DNA of 64,000 bases from NCBI GenBank assembly GCA_002110485.1, contig MOWL01000088.1, forward strand, positions 558,001 through 622,000, in the 5' to 3' direction. Below, piece by piece: positions 11,799 through 25,500 of this stretch (the first letter of the stretch is position 1; each line of letters starts with the position of its first letter). The position numbers and the translations under genes were made by a program. A model generated the notes under the pieces. That model was not told the origin of the DNA. It did not search any database and was given only the letters and a program-made list of their open reading frames with translations. The stretch comes from Emergomyces orientalis. Lineage: Eukaryota > Ascomycota > Eurotiomycetes > Onygenales > Ajellomycetaceae.

Positions 11799-12700
11799 TC
11801 AAGCACCTCCCTGGCCCTGACCGGCGCCATACGATTGTTGGTTACCCCAGCCTGTAAAGGAACACACAAGTCAGTACACAGCGATTAGGGGGATCAGAAG
11901 GATCAAGTATATATATGGCAGAAATGCAGAGGCAATTGCAATCTGGGTGATTAGCTTACCACCGCCACCGCCACCTTGGCGATCGCCATATCCTCCACCT
12001 ATATTGATTAGTGTTAGAAATATATCGAAAATATTATGCCAACCGTATTGGAAAGGGCAATATTTATGTACCATAGCCGCTGCCACCACGGTAGCCACCT
12101 CCTCCACCACCGCCGCCGCCCTCGAAGCGGTTATATCCGCTGCCGCGTCCATGGTAGCCACCCTCATTGCGGGGTGCAGAGGAACGGTCAGAGGCCTTGT
12201 CGACCCGGATGACACGGCCATCGAACCTGGTCGGGTCAATCTCAACGATGTTCATCGGTAACGAATAAATAAACGCCGGGACTATATCCCCAGCGCTTCC
12301 AGAATGGCTCCAACGTACTCCTGGTTGCTCATTGCGTTCATCGCGGCGTCCGCCTCAGCGTCAGTAGAGAAGCGGACGAAACCGAATCCACGACTGCGGT
12401 TTGTGTCACGGTCCTTGACAACGATCTAGAGCGGGTAATAAAAAATTAATACTTGATACTTGGCTGGGGCGACGATTACACAAAAAAAAAAAAAAAAAAA
12501 AAAGAACAGAGATTTTATCTCCAGAAATAAACTAACAGCTTCCTCAATGGTGCCATACTTCTCAAACCCTTGACGTAGGGTCTCGTCGGTCGTATGCCAT
12601 GCAAGGCCGCTGCATCGCCGAATGCCGTGTTAGTTACATCCTAGACAGATTAACGAAAGCGAAAAAATAGATTAACGGACCCAATAAAAAGCTTCGACAT
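11799..12700 (-). CDS. Glycine-rich RNA-binding protein (single RRM, GRP/CIRP type)
   Basis: Six exons on the minus strand: 12681-12700, 12537-12609, 12319-12425, 12072-12226, 11960-11998 and 11799-11851, giving 148 residues. The RRM shows RNP2 LFIGGLAW (split by intron 1), then TTDETLRQGFEKYGTIEEA, RNP1 SRGFGFVRF and the C-terminal strand FDGRVIRVDKASDR. A Gly/Tyr/Arg/Asn-rich low-complexity tail follows (GGYGDRQGGGGG, GNQQSYGAGQGQGG). Such proteins bind mRNA in nucleus and cytoplasm, are often stress- or cold-induced, and the tail can drive condensate formation. Intron 2 carries a run of about 22 T in the sense direction. Five introns in a 148-residue gene, some inside the repetitive tail, leave room for alternative splicing. 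ATG frames downstream of intron 3 are intronic and were not used. Confidence 0.93.
12482..12503. repeat. A22 homopolymer (T run in GRP intron 2)
   Basis: About 22 consecutive A on the plus strand. In the sense of the GRP transcript this is a T/U tract between the donor of exon 2 and the acceptor of exon 3, so length changes could affect splicing of the RRM. Confidence 0.9.
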
Positions 12701-15700
12701 TCTGGCGATTAAAGCAAAGCTGGAGCAGTGCTGGTGTAGAACGTAGTATTTCTGGAGTTATGGGGGTCTAATAGGCGGCGCAAAATGGTCAAGGTCAGTG
12801 GGTTTTAATGAAGGTGAAAAAAAGTCATGGAACAAAATTTAAGCGATGGTGGGGGGAAAAAAGTAAGAAAAGTAAGAAAGGAAAAAGCGAAAAGAAATAA
12901 TAGAGTAGGGATGAAAAAGTAGCGCAGGGAAAATGGCCCCCCCAATCCTGTATGTGCCAGGATCCCGTTTGCGCCCTGGCGATAAGTGGTGGGGTTACAA
13001 ACGGGAATCGTGGGCGAAAGAGAAGTCTCTTTAGGCAGACAAATGGAGGAGTTTGAACACACTCATGCTACTCACCCAGCAACGCGCAACAGCAGATAAC
13101 AGTTGAAAATACGTTCAACCGGTGCAGAAAGTAAGGGGAAATTAGACAAGACAAGTGGCTATAGGAGCAGGGGGAGAACACGATAGTAGAATAGAAAAGT
13201 AGGTAGAAGAGGTAAATAAAGGGGAAAATAGGGATTGTGTAAAACAGTGAGTGGCAAAAATGGAGAAGCTAGGTTGGGAGCAGGAAGAAAAAAGAAAAGA
13301 AAAATGTAAAGACAGCTAAAAAGAAATAGAGTGCTCCAACGTTTTGGCTTGGGCTAGAAGTCGATCAGATCGTGACAGAGAGTCGAGACCGTAGTAGGAA
13401 GATTTGATGGAAATGGAGCGGGATGGGGAAGCAAAATCAACGGAACAAGAAGGGTCTTCGGGCTCAGGCTGCGAGGACCTGAAGGGAAGAGATGAAGAAG
13501 AGAGACTGAGAGGGATGGTGATGCCGATGATGGAGAAGAAGAGAGAGATGGAAGATGGAGGATGGAGGATGAGAAGAAGATGAAGATGAAGAGAAAAGAT
13601 GGAGGGGAAAGTAGGAAGACGAGGGGGAGGGGAAGGAGGCTCAACGAGCAGCGCCAGTCAGCAAGGGTTAACAACTTCCACCCACTCACCCACTCTGACG
13701 ACTCTCTCAGTAACACATCGCTATAATTATTATTGTATTATTTTATTATTCCTCAGTCCGCTAGCTATCTGTGCGGTGCGGGACACCACAAGCGAAAATA
13801 TTCTTGAATTTTAATATTCTGCCCCTTCCGAAGGAAAAAAAAAAAAGCAAAACCCATAATACACTCTGAACGGCGGAAACAAGAACAGTCCGTACCAGAT
13901 ATACCAAAAAAGACGCAAAGGATGCAGAGTCGAGAAACAACTTGCACAGAAATCTGGCAAACAGAGGGCTCAAAGGCAACCAGTTAGTGTGCCGAATACG
14001 CCCCCCTCCAACCCTTTCTCTCCTGCAGCAGAAGGCTAACCTAAGAGATAGCTTGGAGGTTCAACGTTATGGAGACACCTCTGTGTCCTTTCGCAGCAAG
14101 GCCTGGCTTTTTTGGTTTCCGTCGTTTCAGCAGGAGCAGCAGCATAGTAATTATTTCTCTTGGGAGCAGGGAGCACAAAAAGTTAGCGTGATATCATGCA
14201 AGGCTAGGGCCATCTTTGGTCGAAGGCGTGCTCGTTCGGAAGTCCCAATCAAACCTGCGCTGGTGGATGTCCAAGCGATGGGCCGTTGTCCGCAGGAAAG
14301 ATTGCAAAGTGGTCAGGGACAGGGTCTGGAAGAAGAGGGGCAGATTTGCGTTTCCCCACGGAAAAAGCTGTTCAACTCCCGTAGTACTCCAGATGGGTCA
14401 GAGAGCACTGTCGGATCCATGGGTTGGATACTTGCCGGTTCCATGAATTGGCTGGAATTGAGCTTACTCCTCAGACCCCAGTCACACAATCCTCGTCCCA
14501 ACTCTCCCCACTTCGAGTGCACTCATGTTAGTCTCTTTGACAGCCAACGGTGAGGCAGTTAAATGTGGTCTAGGCGCGTGATTTCTCTGCGAGAGTGCAC
14601 TTAACCGTCAGCTGTGCCACAAAAAAAAATTTAAAAAATGAGAAGCCAAAAAAATAAAAATTTCGTGTTTATTCCGTCGATCCCTCTTTTTGTCTCGCCT
14701 CCGTGGAAGCAGTCACATAAAATTAAGATCCTGCAAGGCCTGTGGGTTGAGAAAACCGCATCTTTTTCCTCGAGGCAAGGAAGGAGTTAATGATTATTCT
14801 ACCCAACTAATCGTCGAAAACCCAAATCCACACTCACACCTTTCTTCAAGGAAAGGCATGCACAATCGCAAAGCCATCCGGTCCAGTTCGCTGCGATCAT
14901 TCAAACAGCTGCGTCCATTAATCAATTAATTTGGCACTGATTCAGTGGTTGCAGTGCCAAAAGCATTGGCGGTACGCTTTCCTCGCTTCCTTCATCTCTG
15001 TTATTCGTTGTTCGACAATTTTCTTTCTTTTTTTTTTCTTTTTTTTTTGGGATTTTCCTCTGCACATGCAGTACGTACAATTTCTCGTTTGAGCCTAGGG
15101 TCTCGTCACAATTCACGTTCACGTGCGTTGTTTTGCAAATTAAAATGCTCAAATTATTCTTTCCGATTTGGCCTTGGTTCTTTCATTCGCGCGTCGCAGA
15201 TGCAGCATTGACCAGTTGAAATTTTTTCCAACGGACTAGACCCCGGGACACCTTCAGCCTGGGTCGGGTCTCCGGAGTATATCCAGCCGACATAGTTGGT
15301 CAGCGGCTGTTTTACCATGATATCCCCAGGCTGCATGATGATCTAGCCAATGCGGGAGTGGTGGTGCGGTGCGCCATAGCAAGATAACTAAATCATTCAT
15401 CTGGAGATCCTAAATTTCCGCTCTGGCTTTCTGGAACGCAAGGAACGACCTACCGATTGCACAATTTGATCCACGCATCCCAATCGGCTTTGTTTGCATT
15501 GTATGTACGGACCACACTACATACAAAACATGTTTTGATATGGTCGCCCCTTCAAAATCGGCACCGCTCTTCCATTTATGTAACTCAACCACAAGAATAC
15601 CCTTGTTTAGATCGTTGTCATTTTTTCTGTCGTTTTATCTCCTGCCATATATTCCAAAAGGCTGCCCAGCCGTGACCCCATTACCCCCAAGATAAGGGGG

Positions 15701-16557
15701 CAGGGATACAAATACCGCGGAGCTTCCCATGTTAACCAGTCCAGCCAAACACGGGGTGGCTTCGGTTCCCCAGTTGTAAGGGCTATTCAGGTGTTAAGAA
15801 GAGAGGATGTTTGCTGTTGTTGCCTCTTCCCACGCACTTTACCCATGAAAGGCCAGTGAAATCCTTCACCTCGGGCGACTGGTTCCTCCTAGCTCGCAAA
15901 CCTTCCTGTCCGTTCGTTGCTTGGGCATTCAACGGACTCGGGGGGTGAACAAAGGATAGTGTCATCAGAAGGAGAGGAAAGGAAACTAAGGGCGAGGATG
16001 GTACCTTCCTTCTCACTGGCCTAGGTGGCCTTACTAGTGGACCACCGCACCTGCTATGGCCATCTGCAACAAGGAGGCTCTTGCTGTCCTACGGCTTGAG
16101 GAAGGCGCGGTTGTAAGGACAACACGGAAGGTGTTTTTGTTTGCTGCCTCCATATAAAAATTTTCTTCTGTTCACCTCTACAAATCGTTGTCTTGTCTCC
16201 CTTTTATGTATCACTCTACCTGCCTCTTCTTCCCAGCCCCGATCCAGTCCTGGTTTTCACACAGCCTGCGCACCTATGTGCGGTAAAATGGTCGTTTCTG
16301 CGACGAGAGATGACGTAATCTATCACTGGCTTTCAGAAGTTGGTTCGAGAAGTGACTCCCTCCTTCCCAAGTCTACTACTTTTGCGCAGAGGAAGAATCT
16401 ATTAAACACGAAATATACCGACGATCCATGCGGTACACGCATTAAGGAAAAAGAACACGGTAACGGTACAGGACTAGACGCCAAAATTAAGCAAGCTCCT
16501 CATAAAAATCACGACGGGTCTTTGCCCCCTTCGCATCCTCCACATTTCATAGCAGCG
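12701..16557. other. Long intergenic: GRP promoter/5' UTR side and upstream region of the next gene
   Basis: These 3.9 kb lie between two divergent genes. From 12800 to 13650 the plus strand is purine-rich, so the GRP-sense strand is pyrimidine-rich. A 203-codon frame at 13942-14553 and shorter overlapping ones lack domains, biased composition or splice continuity and were not called. A T-rich tract is at 15023-15048. Sequence from about 16141 is open in the frame of the next gene and may include an earlier start or its 5' UTR. Confidence 0.5.
13480..13640 (-). promoter_or_regulatory. Pyrimidine-rich tract upstream of the GRP gene
   Basis: The plus strand is almost purely GA-rich for about 160 bases (gaagaag, ggaggatgga patterns), so the minus strand reads as a CT tract about 0.8-0.9 kb upstream of the GRP start. 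Long CT tracts often mark promoters and transcription starts of highly expressed filamentous-fungal genes. Assignment to GRP is by position only. Confidence 0.3.
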
Positions 16558-19500
16558 ATGGGCGGCGTTAGGGAGGCTCAAGAAGCTATTCCTGGAATGC
16601 AAAGCTGGAACAACACCCCGGGGTGTCAGTATAGGCCTGATGCACATGCAAGAGTTCCTGACGATAGTGAAAATAGAGGTACTATTTACTTTTCTCTAGA
16701 TCATGTGAATTTCATGCTGATTTCAAGCGTTAGGAGTAGACGCAGATCTATCTCGCTATGAATTCCTTAGTGTAGGTCCAGCCTCGGGGCGTCAGTTACA
16801 GTTGCCCGCACTAAACAACGTATCTGGACTCCGTGGAATTGCCTCAGAAATGCCCGGTTCACAGGGTGACGCTGGAAAATCTCCTTGTGCTGTTTTGCAC
16901 CCCCACGCAAGCATTGCCGACCATGATTCGGGAAGCTCCAATCCGCTGCTGTCAAATGGCATACCTAAAGGTATCTACGATCGTCGCCCGAGGCACAAAA
17001 CTCGGCCGGATCGGTACGAGCTTAAAGATACAGGCCCTTCGACGATGCCATCAAGCTCCAAGACCAGAGCTCAGATACCATCAGAATCGAAAAAAAGGCG
17101 GACTAATGATGTCGTTGATAATTTGCCCAAGGACTCAAGCAATCCTTCATTTCCATCAGCTTCTAAAAGAGCGACTGAGAACAAAGGAGTCCACAAGGGG
17201 AAGAAATGGGGGGGAAATATTTTTGAAAACAGCTTCAAAGCACCAAATGTTACTCAAGACCGTCTCAGTGTGAGTAGCCCTATCACTAACATTCTGCATT
17301 GCTAATATCCGGCTCTTAGTTACCGGCTCACCATGGGTTCGGATTCTTTAACAGAGCGCGAGCCGGGCACGGTGGGGGTAGGTTAATATTCCTATTGCAT
17401 CCATCCTCTGCTAACCATAAGAAAAACAGTGCCTGACCTCAGCTTTTCAGGGATGGGTTTCCTGTCCAATGGTGTTAAGCGTCAAAGTGAACAAGAACAA
17501 ACCAAACATTGCAGTAAGAAGAGGGTAAAGGAAGACCATGGTATTGGTGAGGGAATATCTCGATATTTCTCAAAACAGCCAGCAGGACCCTCGATACCTA
17601 GCAGCTGTTCGACTGAGAAAGATGCTCCTCAGGCTTCGTCACAACAACCTAATAATTTCCTATTAAACCCAGCGGCTGGTAACAACCGCCCAACCAGCAT
17701 CGAACCGCCAGTCCCAGAATTGGCCGCACGTTCGTTCACCCCCAACGCAACTGCAAGCTATTTTCGTGAGGCCAGTGTAAACCCCTCCGATTCTGCCACC
17801 AACCCGTTGAGGAGACAAACCAACCGACAATCACCTTGGCTACCTCAAGTCAGATTCCGGATGCTTGGTGCTAGGCATGCGATGTTGATGGCGGCAAAGA
17901 CCGCGCGCAATATTGCCATGCTTGACCAGTGTAGGAAAGCTGTGCAACATGCAGCTCGGATGGTGAGCCACGAAGATAGGGGTCGAATTGATACTGAAGT
18001 CGAAAGAGGCTATCCATTTCCTAAACTAGTCTCCGGGTTTTCGTTCCTGCAGACACACCATGAGATAGAGGAAATGATAAGACGGGAAAATCGATTCCTT
18101 GCTGAAGTCTGCACTGTATTTGAGCCAGAATACATTGGTTTCAATGATAGCTCCGAGGAAGACAACGCTGTGAAGGGTATGTGTGATCCTGAAATTTAAT
18201 ATATCATGAGTTATATGTGTGACTGTGCAAACTAATCTTTGAACTTAAATAAGATGCCGCTTCTGTCAACGGAAGGGCAACTCCACCCCCTGAGCCCCAT
18301 CTCAGTGGGCCTTCAACCACCCACACTGCATCTGATAATATTCAAAACCGACCCTCTCCTACCGAGATAAATGGCTCTGTTCAAAATATTGCTTCAAACC
18401 CTGATCCCTGTGTACTACCTATAGCTCGAAAGGTCGCTCACGCCGCTTCACATCAGTCAAGTACAGATAAATTCAATAGCCCCTCTGAGGCAGCGCACAC
18501 GCCAGCCTCGCACCCTACACCCAATGACCGGCATCCTCCTCAAACCCAGTCGGGCAATAATGGGACTCCTGGGTCCGATCAATTGTCCGCACCGATTCTC
18601 GACTCGCATAACGAGCCAACAACACTACCTATGCCTAATCCCATTCAATATCAATTAGACCAAAATATGAGCAACGGCATGCGTGTGATAAACCAGATGG
18701 CCAGCAATGGGCCCAGCAACGTGCACCCATTTAATAACCATAATAGTGACTGCAATAAAGTGCGGCATGTTGAACAAAACACGGGGGATATGCAACCCTC
18801 GCTCTTATTGTACACGCCAAAACCTGACCAACCTGACCAACCGGACATAGAAGCATCTTCAAACTATATTCCCCACAACTTACAAAACGCAAAGGAAGCA
18901 GGTTCCGTGATAGGCAGAGCTCAAAGCCCCAACCCCATAAGAACTGAACGCATCCGAGACCACCTTTCTCCTCAACACCCATATGAATCTCAACCGCTCT
19001 TCTTTAACGGACCAGCTGTTCCAGCAAATCCATTGACAACCAATGCAAATTGCCATTCTCGCAATATGACCTGGCATGCAGAGCAGATCGGCAGTAGTCC
19101 TCACTTGAATGCCAGCTATTCGCCCTACGTTAATGGTGGTGGTCGACCTGCAACGCCAGCATCAAGTTTACGAAGCAGGTTCTCCCACAACCAGAATTTG
19201 GACAGCGGTTGGATATGCGAAAGCTACCCAACAAGCTTGATTGAACATCACCCTCAGTTTGACCCATCTTCTACTACTAACCACGACTATCGAAACCCCA
19301 ACGTATCCCATGTTACGTCTAGTTCCCCGACTCCACGGCCTATACCAACCGCGACAAGATCTGGCAGCACTATTCCCCCAAATCCTCATTGGTACAATAA
19401 CCAAACGACGCCTTGGGCATTATACTACGCATCCCACTATGCGCAGCCAATTCTAAATCCGCACCTGAACTTTACTGATCAGGATTTATTCCCCAAATCG

Positions 19501-19563
19501 AATAAGTTTGTTTCAGCCCCGACGATCTGTCTTCCTTTTTCACAACCCAATAAGCTTCATTGA
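16558..19563 (+). CDS. Large low-complexity protein of unknown function with conserved-looking motif blocks
   Basis: Five exons (16558-16678, 16728-17269, 17320-17377, 17430-18176, 18254-19563) join with correct phases to 925 residues. The start is uncertain because the frame is open back to 16141 (other ATG at 16276). I do not recognise the family. Visible blocks: DLSRYEFLSVGPASGRQ and LPALNNVSGLRGIAS near residues 47-77; a basic motif YDRRPRHKTRPDRYELK (~124-140) followed by a basic, possibly nuclear-targeting stretch (SKKRRTND); FGFFNRARAGHGGVPDLSFS, built across three exons; then ISRYFSKQ and ASYFREAS. A helical-looking segment (GARHAMLMAAKTARNIAMLD onward) precedes an Asn/Pro/Ser-rich C-terminal half. 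No membrane segment or signal peptide is seen. Exact frame closure across four introns and block-like composition argue that it is real. A nuclear scaffold or regulator is a guess. Confidence 0.75.
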
Positions 19564-22500
19564 ATACTTCATGACTTCTTTAGCCTCTTGGATTGCCAGA
19601 GGTTGTCTTGGGGGCGTTGGTTGTTCTAATTGGTCTTTGAGCACAGACTTTTATTTTATACTGAGCTTGGTTGTTTATTTAATCAAGATTGTTTCAAACC
19701 CGATTCGGGTTCTTCATGTATAACCGTCATAATTCTTCTTTTCTCCTTCTCAGACTGCTCAAAGTGGTATATCATCATACCCCAGAAACCCGTCAGGCTG
19801 GAACCACTCTGCTAGCACAGTCATCTCTTCTCATTATAGTGGATATTGAATCTTATGATAATCAACAGATTACATAATATTAGGCCAGACAAATATCAAT
19901 ATATTGATTTTTTAACAGATACAAATAAGCCTTACCAAGGCGGTTCTTCATAAATCTCATGAATTGTGAATGAGGGCATTTGAGTATTTTGCGACAACTT
20001 TGGATTCGATCGATTGTTAACTACCCTAGGCTTTAATGGAGTAAGATGCGTCATATCTGGGAACAGATCGAAGTTGATCAGTAGTCCTGATTCATTGGTA
20101 GTTAAGACTCATAATGACTTCTCTATCCTTGAAGAGTCTGTTTCTGATTCATGAAGAGCGAAAAATGTGCGGAAAAATGCGCGGCGACAGACAGATAAAC
20201 AGGAGTAGATAAACCTAGGAAAGTGCTCTCTGAAACAAAACTTTCATGCTTGGTACAGAGTACTTAAATTAAATTTCTTTTATACCCTGATATGTATTGT
20301 GATCTCTCTGCCATATGAGACAAGGAAAAGTGAGCCGTCAAGATGCACAGTAAATGGTCCCGATTACTGCGAATTCAAGGGAGGTTAGGACACCTGATGG
20401 CTATCTTCGCAAATAATCATTAGCCTAAGTGGTTGGAGATGCTGGGCAGGTCGAATATTATACTATTATTTCCCCAGAAAAAGGGTTACGCGCTTTCGGG
20501 TGGTTATTTTGAATGTCTGTCGGCTGAGATACCCACTCTCATTCCTGAACAGAAGTAGGTGCAGTGCCCAAGCCATTACTAGAAAATGGAAAGGGAAAGG
20601 GAGTAGTAGTACTATTGCTTGATAGGTAGTGACTTTTTTTCGGTCCACTGCATTTTTTCAGAGGAAATTTGGAAACATACTCCATATCGCTGTAGGAATA
20701 GGAATGTCAGTGCTTAGAAACAGGAAAACGCATCAATCTCCCCAAAAAGAAAGATAAGCAGGTGGAAAAATAAAGAAGCCAAAATATGACAAAAGGGAAT
20801 TCAAAGCAAAGAATTGGCGGCAAGATCGATTGCCGAATTAATAATTGAGGACAAGGAAACTGTATGTTATCCCCTATTCTGTGAGAAAGGAACGCCCCCC
20901 ACCCAGCCCAACCCGTCCATCAAGATAACGGCCAAATATAAACTGAGGCTGTCATATGCAGCATGGCCATTTCACAGGCACACTTCCCATTTCCCGCTCT
21001 CCGTGTCCCACGCCTCGTACTTTGTTACTTTTTCGTATAATCCGGAAATGACTCCTTGAAACACTGCAACGTTGCAGAGAAGCAGGAAAGAAGAGTTTGA
21101 TGTGCGACGAGGGTGGAGTAATGGAAGTTTTGTATAACAGTGGAGGCGGGCATGTTGCACAAAACACTAAGGGAAACTCAGAATACAGATTGTCCCGTGC
21201 ACAATGTTCATATATGTATGTATGTTGAAACCCTGTAGATTAGGGTTACCCGACGTGTGATCAAACTTGGTGACTTCGGTAGAAGGCTCAAGGTCACGTG
21301 CCCTCCTTGTGGGGTCAGGCTGGGGGTTGTTTTAAGCTTAAAAATTATTTGACAGGAACCCACCCGCGATCAACCTTAAAAGGTAAAACCTAATCTAGAA
21401 TTGAATTGATAAGACGCACCGTGGTCCAGAAACATCAAATCACATGGACTCGGTGGAAATGAATATGCCAATCTTCAGTATTTTATGAAATAGTTCATCT
21501 ATTAGTCAGTAGTATGGATGGGAAAGCACCACTGCATGGCCTCTTCGGGATAAATGATGCTCAGTAGTAGTGAGAATCTACCCCAAGTGTGCTTAGAGCC
21601 AAGCCACTCCAGGCGTAGTACATATACTAGCTAAATCCTTGTTGATTACAAGACGAGGAAGAGAATTACACTAGCAGTAGCAGAACTTCAATGTCATTTT
21701 CCCAGTCAGCTAACCTATTCTCTTATTGACGAAGTGCAAAAGGTGGTGGTAAATTGTCGCACATGATATGCGTTGTGCCCAGGTACCGACCAAGTAGGCC
21801 GAATTAATCCGCCAAAATTGGTATCATTATACTTTTCTCGGTGGTGGAACCGGCTAGGCCCCTCTCCTGGAATGTAAATACACTCTAAACACGTCCATTA
21901 CTCATATGTTCGAAAGCACTCTAGGTGCGATAAAAATAGTTGAAATTCTTAGGGAACATCTAAAAATCGCGTCGTAAACTGCCTAGGTTGAAACAAAAGG
22001 TCTATCGATTCTAGCAAAGAATCATCTAGATTCCCTTTCAAGGATGCGTTTATAGCTGCGATGCAAACCCTAGTTAGTTTGGCTAGTCCGTGAAACAGGC
22101 AACGAGCAAGAAATTTTTATCTCCTTGATTAGCTATTTTACGGAAACCCGCGGTTCTGCAATTTGCATCGAAGAGTGAAATAATTGTCGGGATGTCTAGT
22201 AATATAGTCCCATGGGTGCAGATCATGGCTAGAACAATCTTTCTTTTTTTCTTCTTTTTTTAAACAGCGGGCTGTTGCGTTTATGCGAGTAGAATCTTTG
22301 TGCAGGCAGAGGCAGCGAAGCCACATTGCTCACATCAACCATTTGTCAAATTGCGCCCGACTCAGGAGTAATATGCGTAGAGCTTGACGATCAGGAGTTG
22401 AGCAAGGTCCCCGTGTTCTAGCCCGCTATTGTGATCTGAGTTTCTCTTAGTGCTATGGCGAAGGATGTTCCCGTAAGGATGTTAGGTTAGGTGGTTTTTC

Positions 22501-25500
22501 ACACAAGGACTCAGGCGGCAGCATAATCCTGATTTAACGAAGCAGCCGGGGGTGTTTGACAGCCTGACAGTCGATCGCAATGTTGCACCAAAAGAACCTT
22601 CCAGTCAGCCAACACCAAAGGAATAGAAGCAAGGAATCAAGGTTGCGGATTCAAACGGATGTAGCTGCCTTGGGATTCGATTCCTCGGACCTCAACGGGT
22701 CTGAAGGGAGGAGAAAGCTTAATCGTTTTACCTTGGCTTCGCCCTCTGATGTTCGACATGCCGTAATCGCGCCAACGACGAACGTTAATGATCTTTTTCA
22801 TGTTAAAGTTATTGTGGTCTAGAACGTTACTGATCAACAGACCATAGCGGCCATCGATCCTCGCTAATCTCGCTGCTTATTTGCCCCGGAAAAAGTCATC
22901 TTTCATTGGAAAGCCACCAGCCATTCTCCAAATGCAAAAAAAAGGATCACTTCGCACATTAGCTTGACCATATTTCATAATAAGAAAAGAAGCAGGTGAA
23001 GTTGCCTTGCAAGGCAAATGTGTGAGCTTTTGCACCAAATTTTAGTACAGAAGGCGGGTGAAAGAAAGATCAACAGTTTCAAAGAAGAGGCAGAGACCAA
23101 GTTCATTATCAAAGATTGGTGTTACTAAAGAATATTAAAATTGATCAAGGAATCTACCTCATTTCTGTTAACAAAACATAACAAACCAGTGACCTGGTAC
23201 TCAGCTATCTGCTTTTTAACTATTCAAACTGACAAAACCAGTAAAAACAGAGCAATCAATTAGTTTCAGAAGGACTTTTACTTCCATGTTGAGTGTTTCG
23301 TTTGTCAAATCGCAGATGGACAAGGTCTAGACCTTGAGAGAAGAATCACAGAATCTCAGCGCTAATAGTAGGCCGCCTGTCAGGGTTTTCAGCTAACCAG
23401 TGAATAGTCTCCAATGCGGGGCTTAGTTAATTTTCCTTGGGCTCTGAGGGCCCATAGACAATAGAGAAAATGTGTGAGCGTTATCAAGAAGACAATCGCC
23501 TGCAAAATTTTCAGCGCGGAAGAAAAGATATCGTCCAACTCCGGGCTTGCCGACTTGCCCGAAAGGCGCCATGGGTTATCCAATTAACCAGCAGAACTCA
23601 TGGAATGCCGTGCGGGCAGCAGATAAAGTTCCAAACCATGGTCGAGAACTTGAGCCATGGCCCCTGTTATTGTGATCATCCCGACGAGCATCATCGCTGA
23701 TCTCTCGAAGGGCCAAGGTTCGGAAGCAACGATGTGGCTGTGTGATTCTATGAGGAACGCATGCGGTAAGCTGAAAAGGCGCCGACCCACGGTCAGTTAA
23801 CTTGCTCCCCTGACTGGCCAGAGCCAGAATGGTCGCTTCAGGAGCCATGCCTTTTTACTGCAACTGCTCCAATCGAAAAAAAGCTCAATCAACTCCTTAC
23901 CCTTCCCGGCCTGTCCAACAAATGGCATGAGCCCATGTAACGAGACTTCGTTCAATGTACCCTGTATGTACAAGTACATGTACTGTACATACAAAATTGT
24001 TCGTCGGTTGATGTGCCGTCAGTGGATGCACAGTTTGAGCTTTCTCTTGGCCCAACGTCCTCGCCCGGGAACCTGTTCGTTACCTGGGGAAAATAATAGA
24101 GGTAGCGCGATAGACGATAATAATAATGGTCGAACAGACTAACTATCTACCGCCTAAAATACCGAAATTGGCCCAGAACTTCAGGTCGTTGCCTGAATAG
24201 GAAGAAGCCGCTTCGTTTTGTTGGTGCTGCCGTCTCGTCCAAAATGTGAACGGCAAGTGAAATTTAACTGAAAGCCTCCTAGTCGCAATACTATCAAGCT
24301 CCTCTTAGCGTATTGTTCAAGCCACCCCTTCCTTGCCGCCCCATGTCGTGGCGAGCATTTTTGCTCTTTACGTGGTGATTGTCAGAGCTAACACGGGTTT
24401 GATGCAGCATAACACAAGTGCATCACAAAACTCCCGACACTTTGGCAGTGATAAGAACATCCACACGGAAACGGAGCCATATGGCTGGGAGGTTTCAGGT
24501 GAGAATGCATCTCCTGCATAGCTCTTCGGGCGCACAAATTTACTAAGGAAGTCTCGATTTTTTTGATTTTTTTTTGATATGAGGCCTCGAAGTGATGGAC
24601 GGTTGCAATCCCCAGAGGATTAACTCTGAGTCTCGTAGCCAATGGTGTTCCTAGCCATGATACATCAAGCAATTGAACAAGGTTGATTTAAAAACATTGT
24701 TTAGGCAAGAGCTGCGGGAGCTACTAGGAACCACCTAGTAGATATACTTGAACAGTACAGCATGTAGAGCACGAAATCTAGGCCCTAGCAGCTTAACTTC
24801 CAGCCTGTGTCCTGCAAAACCCGATTATTTGGTCCGTTTGTGCATTACGTGAGATAGTGGACGAAGCCCCCTTGCGATCACTTCCACGCTCTCTCCATTC
24901 GTCGTTCCGGCATCGACACAGTTGGTGTGGAAATCAAGTCCTACTGATCCCTCGAAAGTAGACTAATATACGAGGCCCAAAATGCAATAGTCCTTTACAG
25001 TTACCTCTATAGGGTTTATTGGTTGGCCTTGCCTAGGTTTTGTGCAGGTTCTCCTACAAACTGAATATGCTCTTCATTTCCGCCGACCTATGACCCGCCC
25101 TCAGACACTTCAATATTTGTTCTGGCCACAAAATTTTGTTTAGCTTTTCTCAAGCTTGCCTCGTACCTTAGCATACTCCCCTTCAGGGGGTTCGTGGCTT
25201 ATTTCAAACCCACCTATCACGGTATAATATTCTAGCCTTGAGAACGGTCAAAGGACATACCATGTATTCAAACATCACGCTCTACCAACGAAGGCATTTC
25301 AAAAGATCCGGATCTTTGTGTAACTCTTTACATGAGGAATGGGCCAATATAGCGGACAGCTTGGTATTCCGCGCTCGCAGTAGTAGGTCCCACAAACGAT
25401 ATTAAAGGCCTCTTCGTCGAATTGGATCGTTAACTTCATTTACTTACCTCTCTGCCATCGCCCCCTCTGACCAACACACAGGTCATCAATCGTACATTTT

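Noticed and set aside
13354..13716. Ser/Leu/Pro-rich minus-strand frame of 120 codons
   Set aside because: It is just the translation of the CT-rich tract upstream of the GRP gene.
13942..14553. 203-codon open frame, plus strand
   Set aside because: No domain, no compositional bias, no splice signals giving extension, and two overlapping frames on other strands or phases; likely chance.
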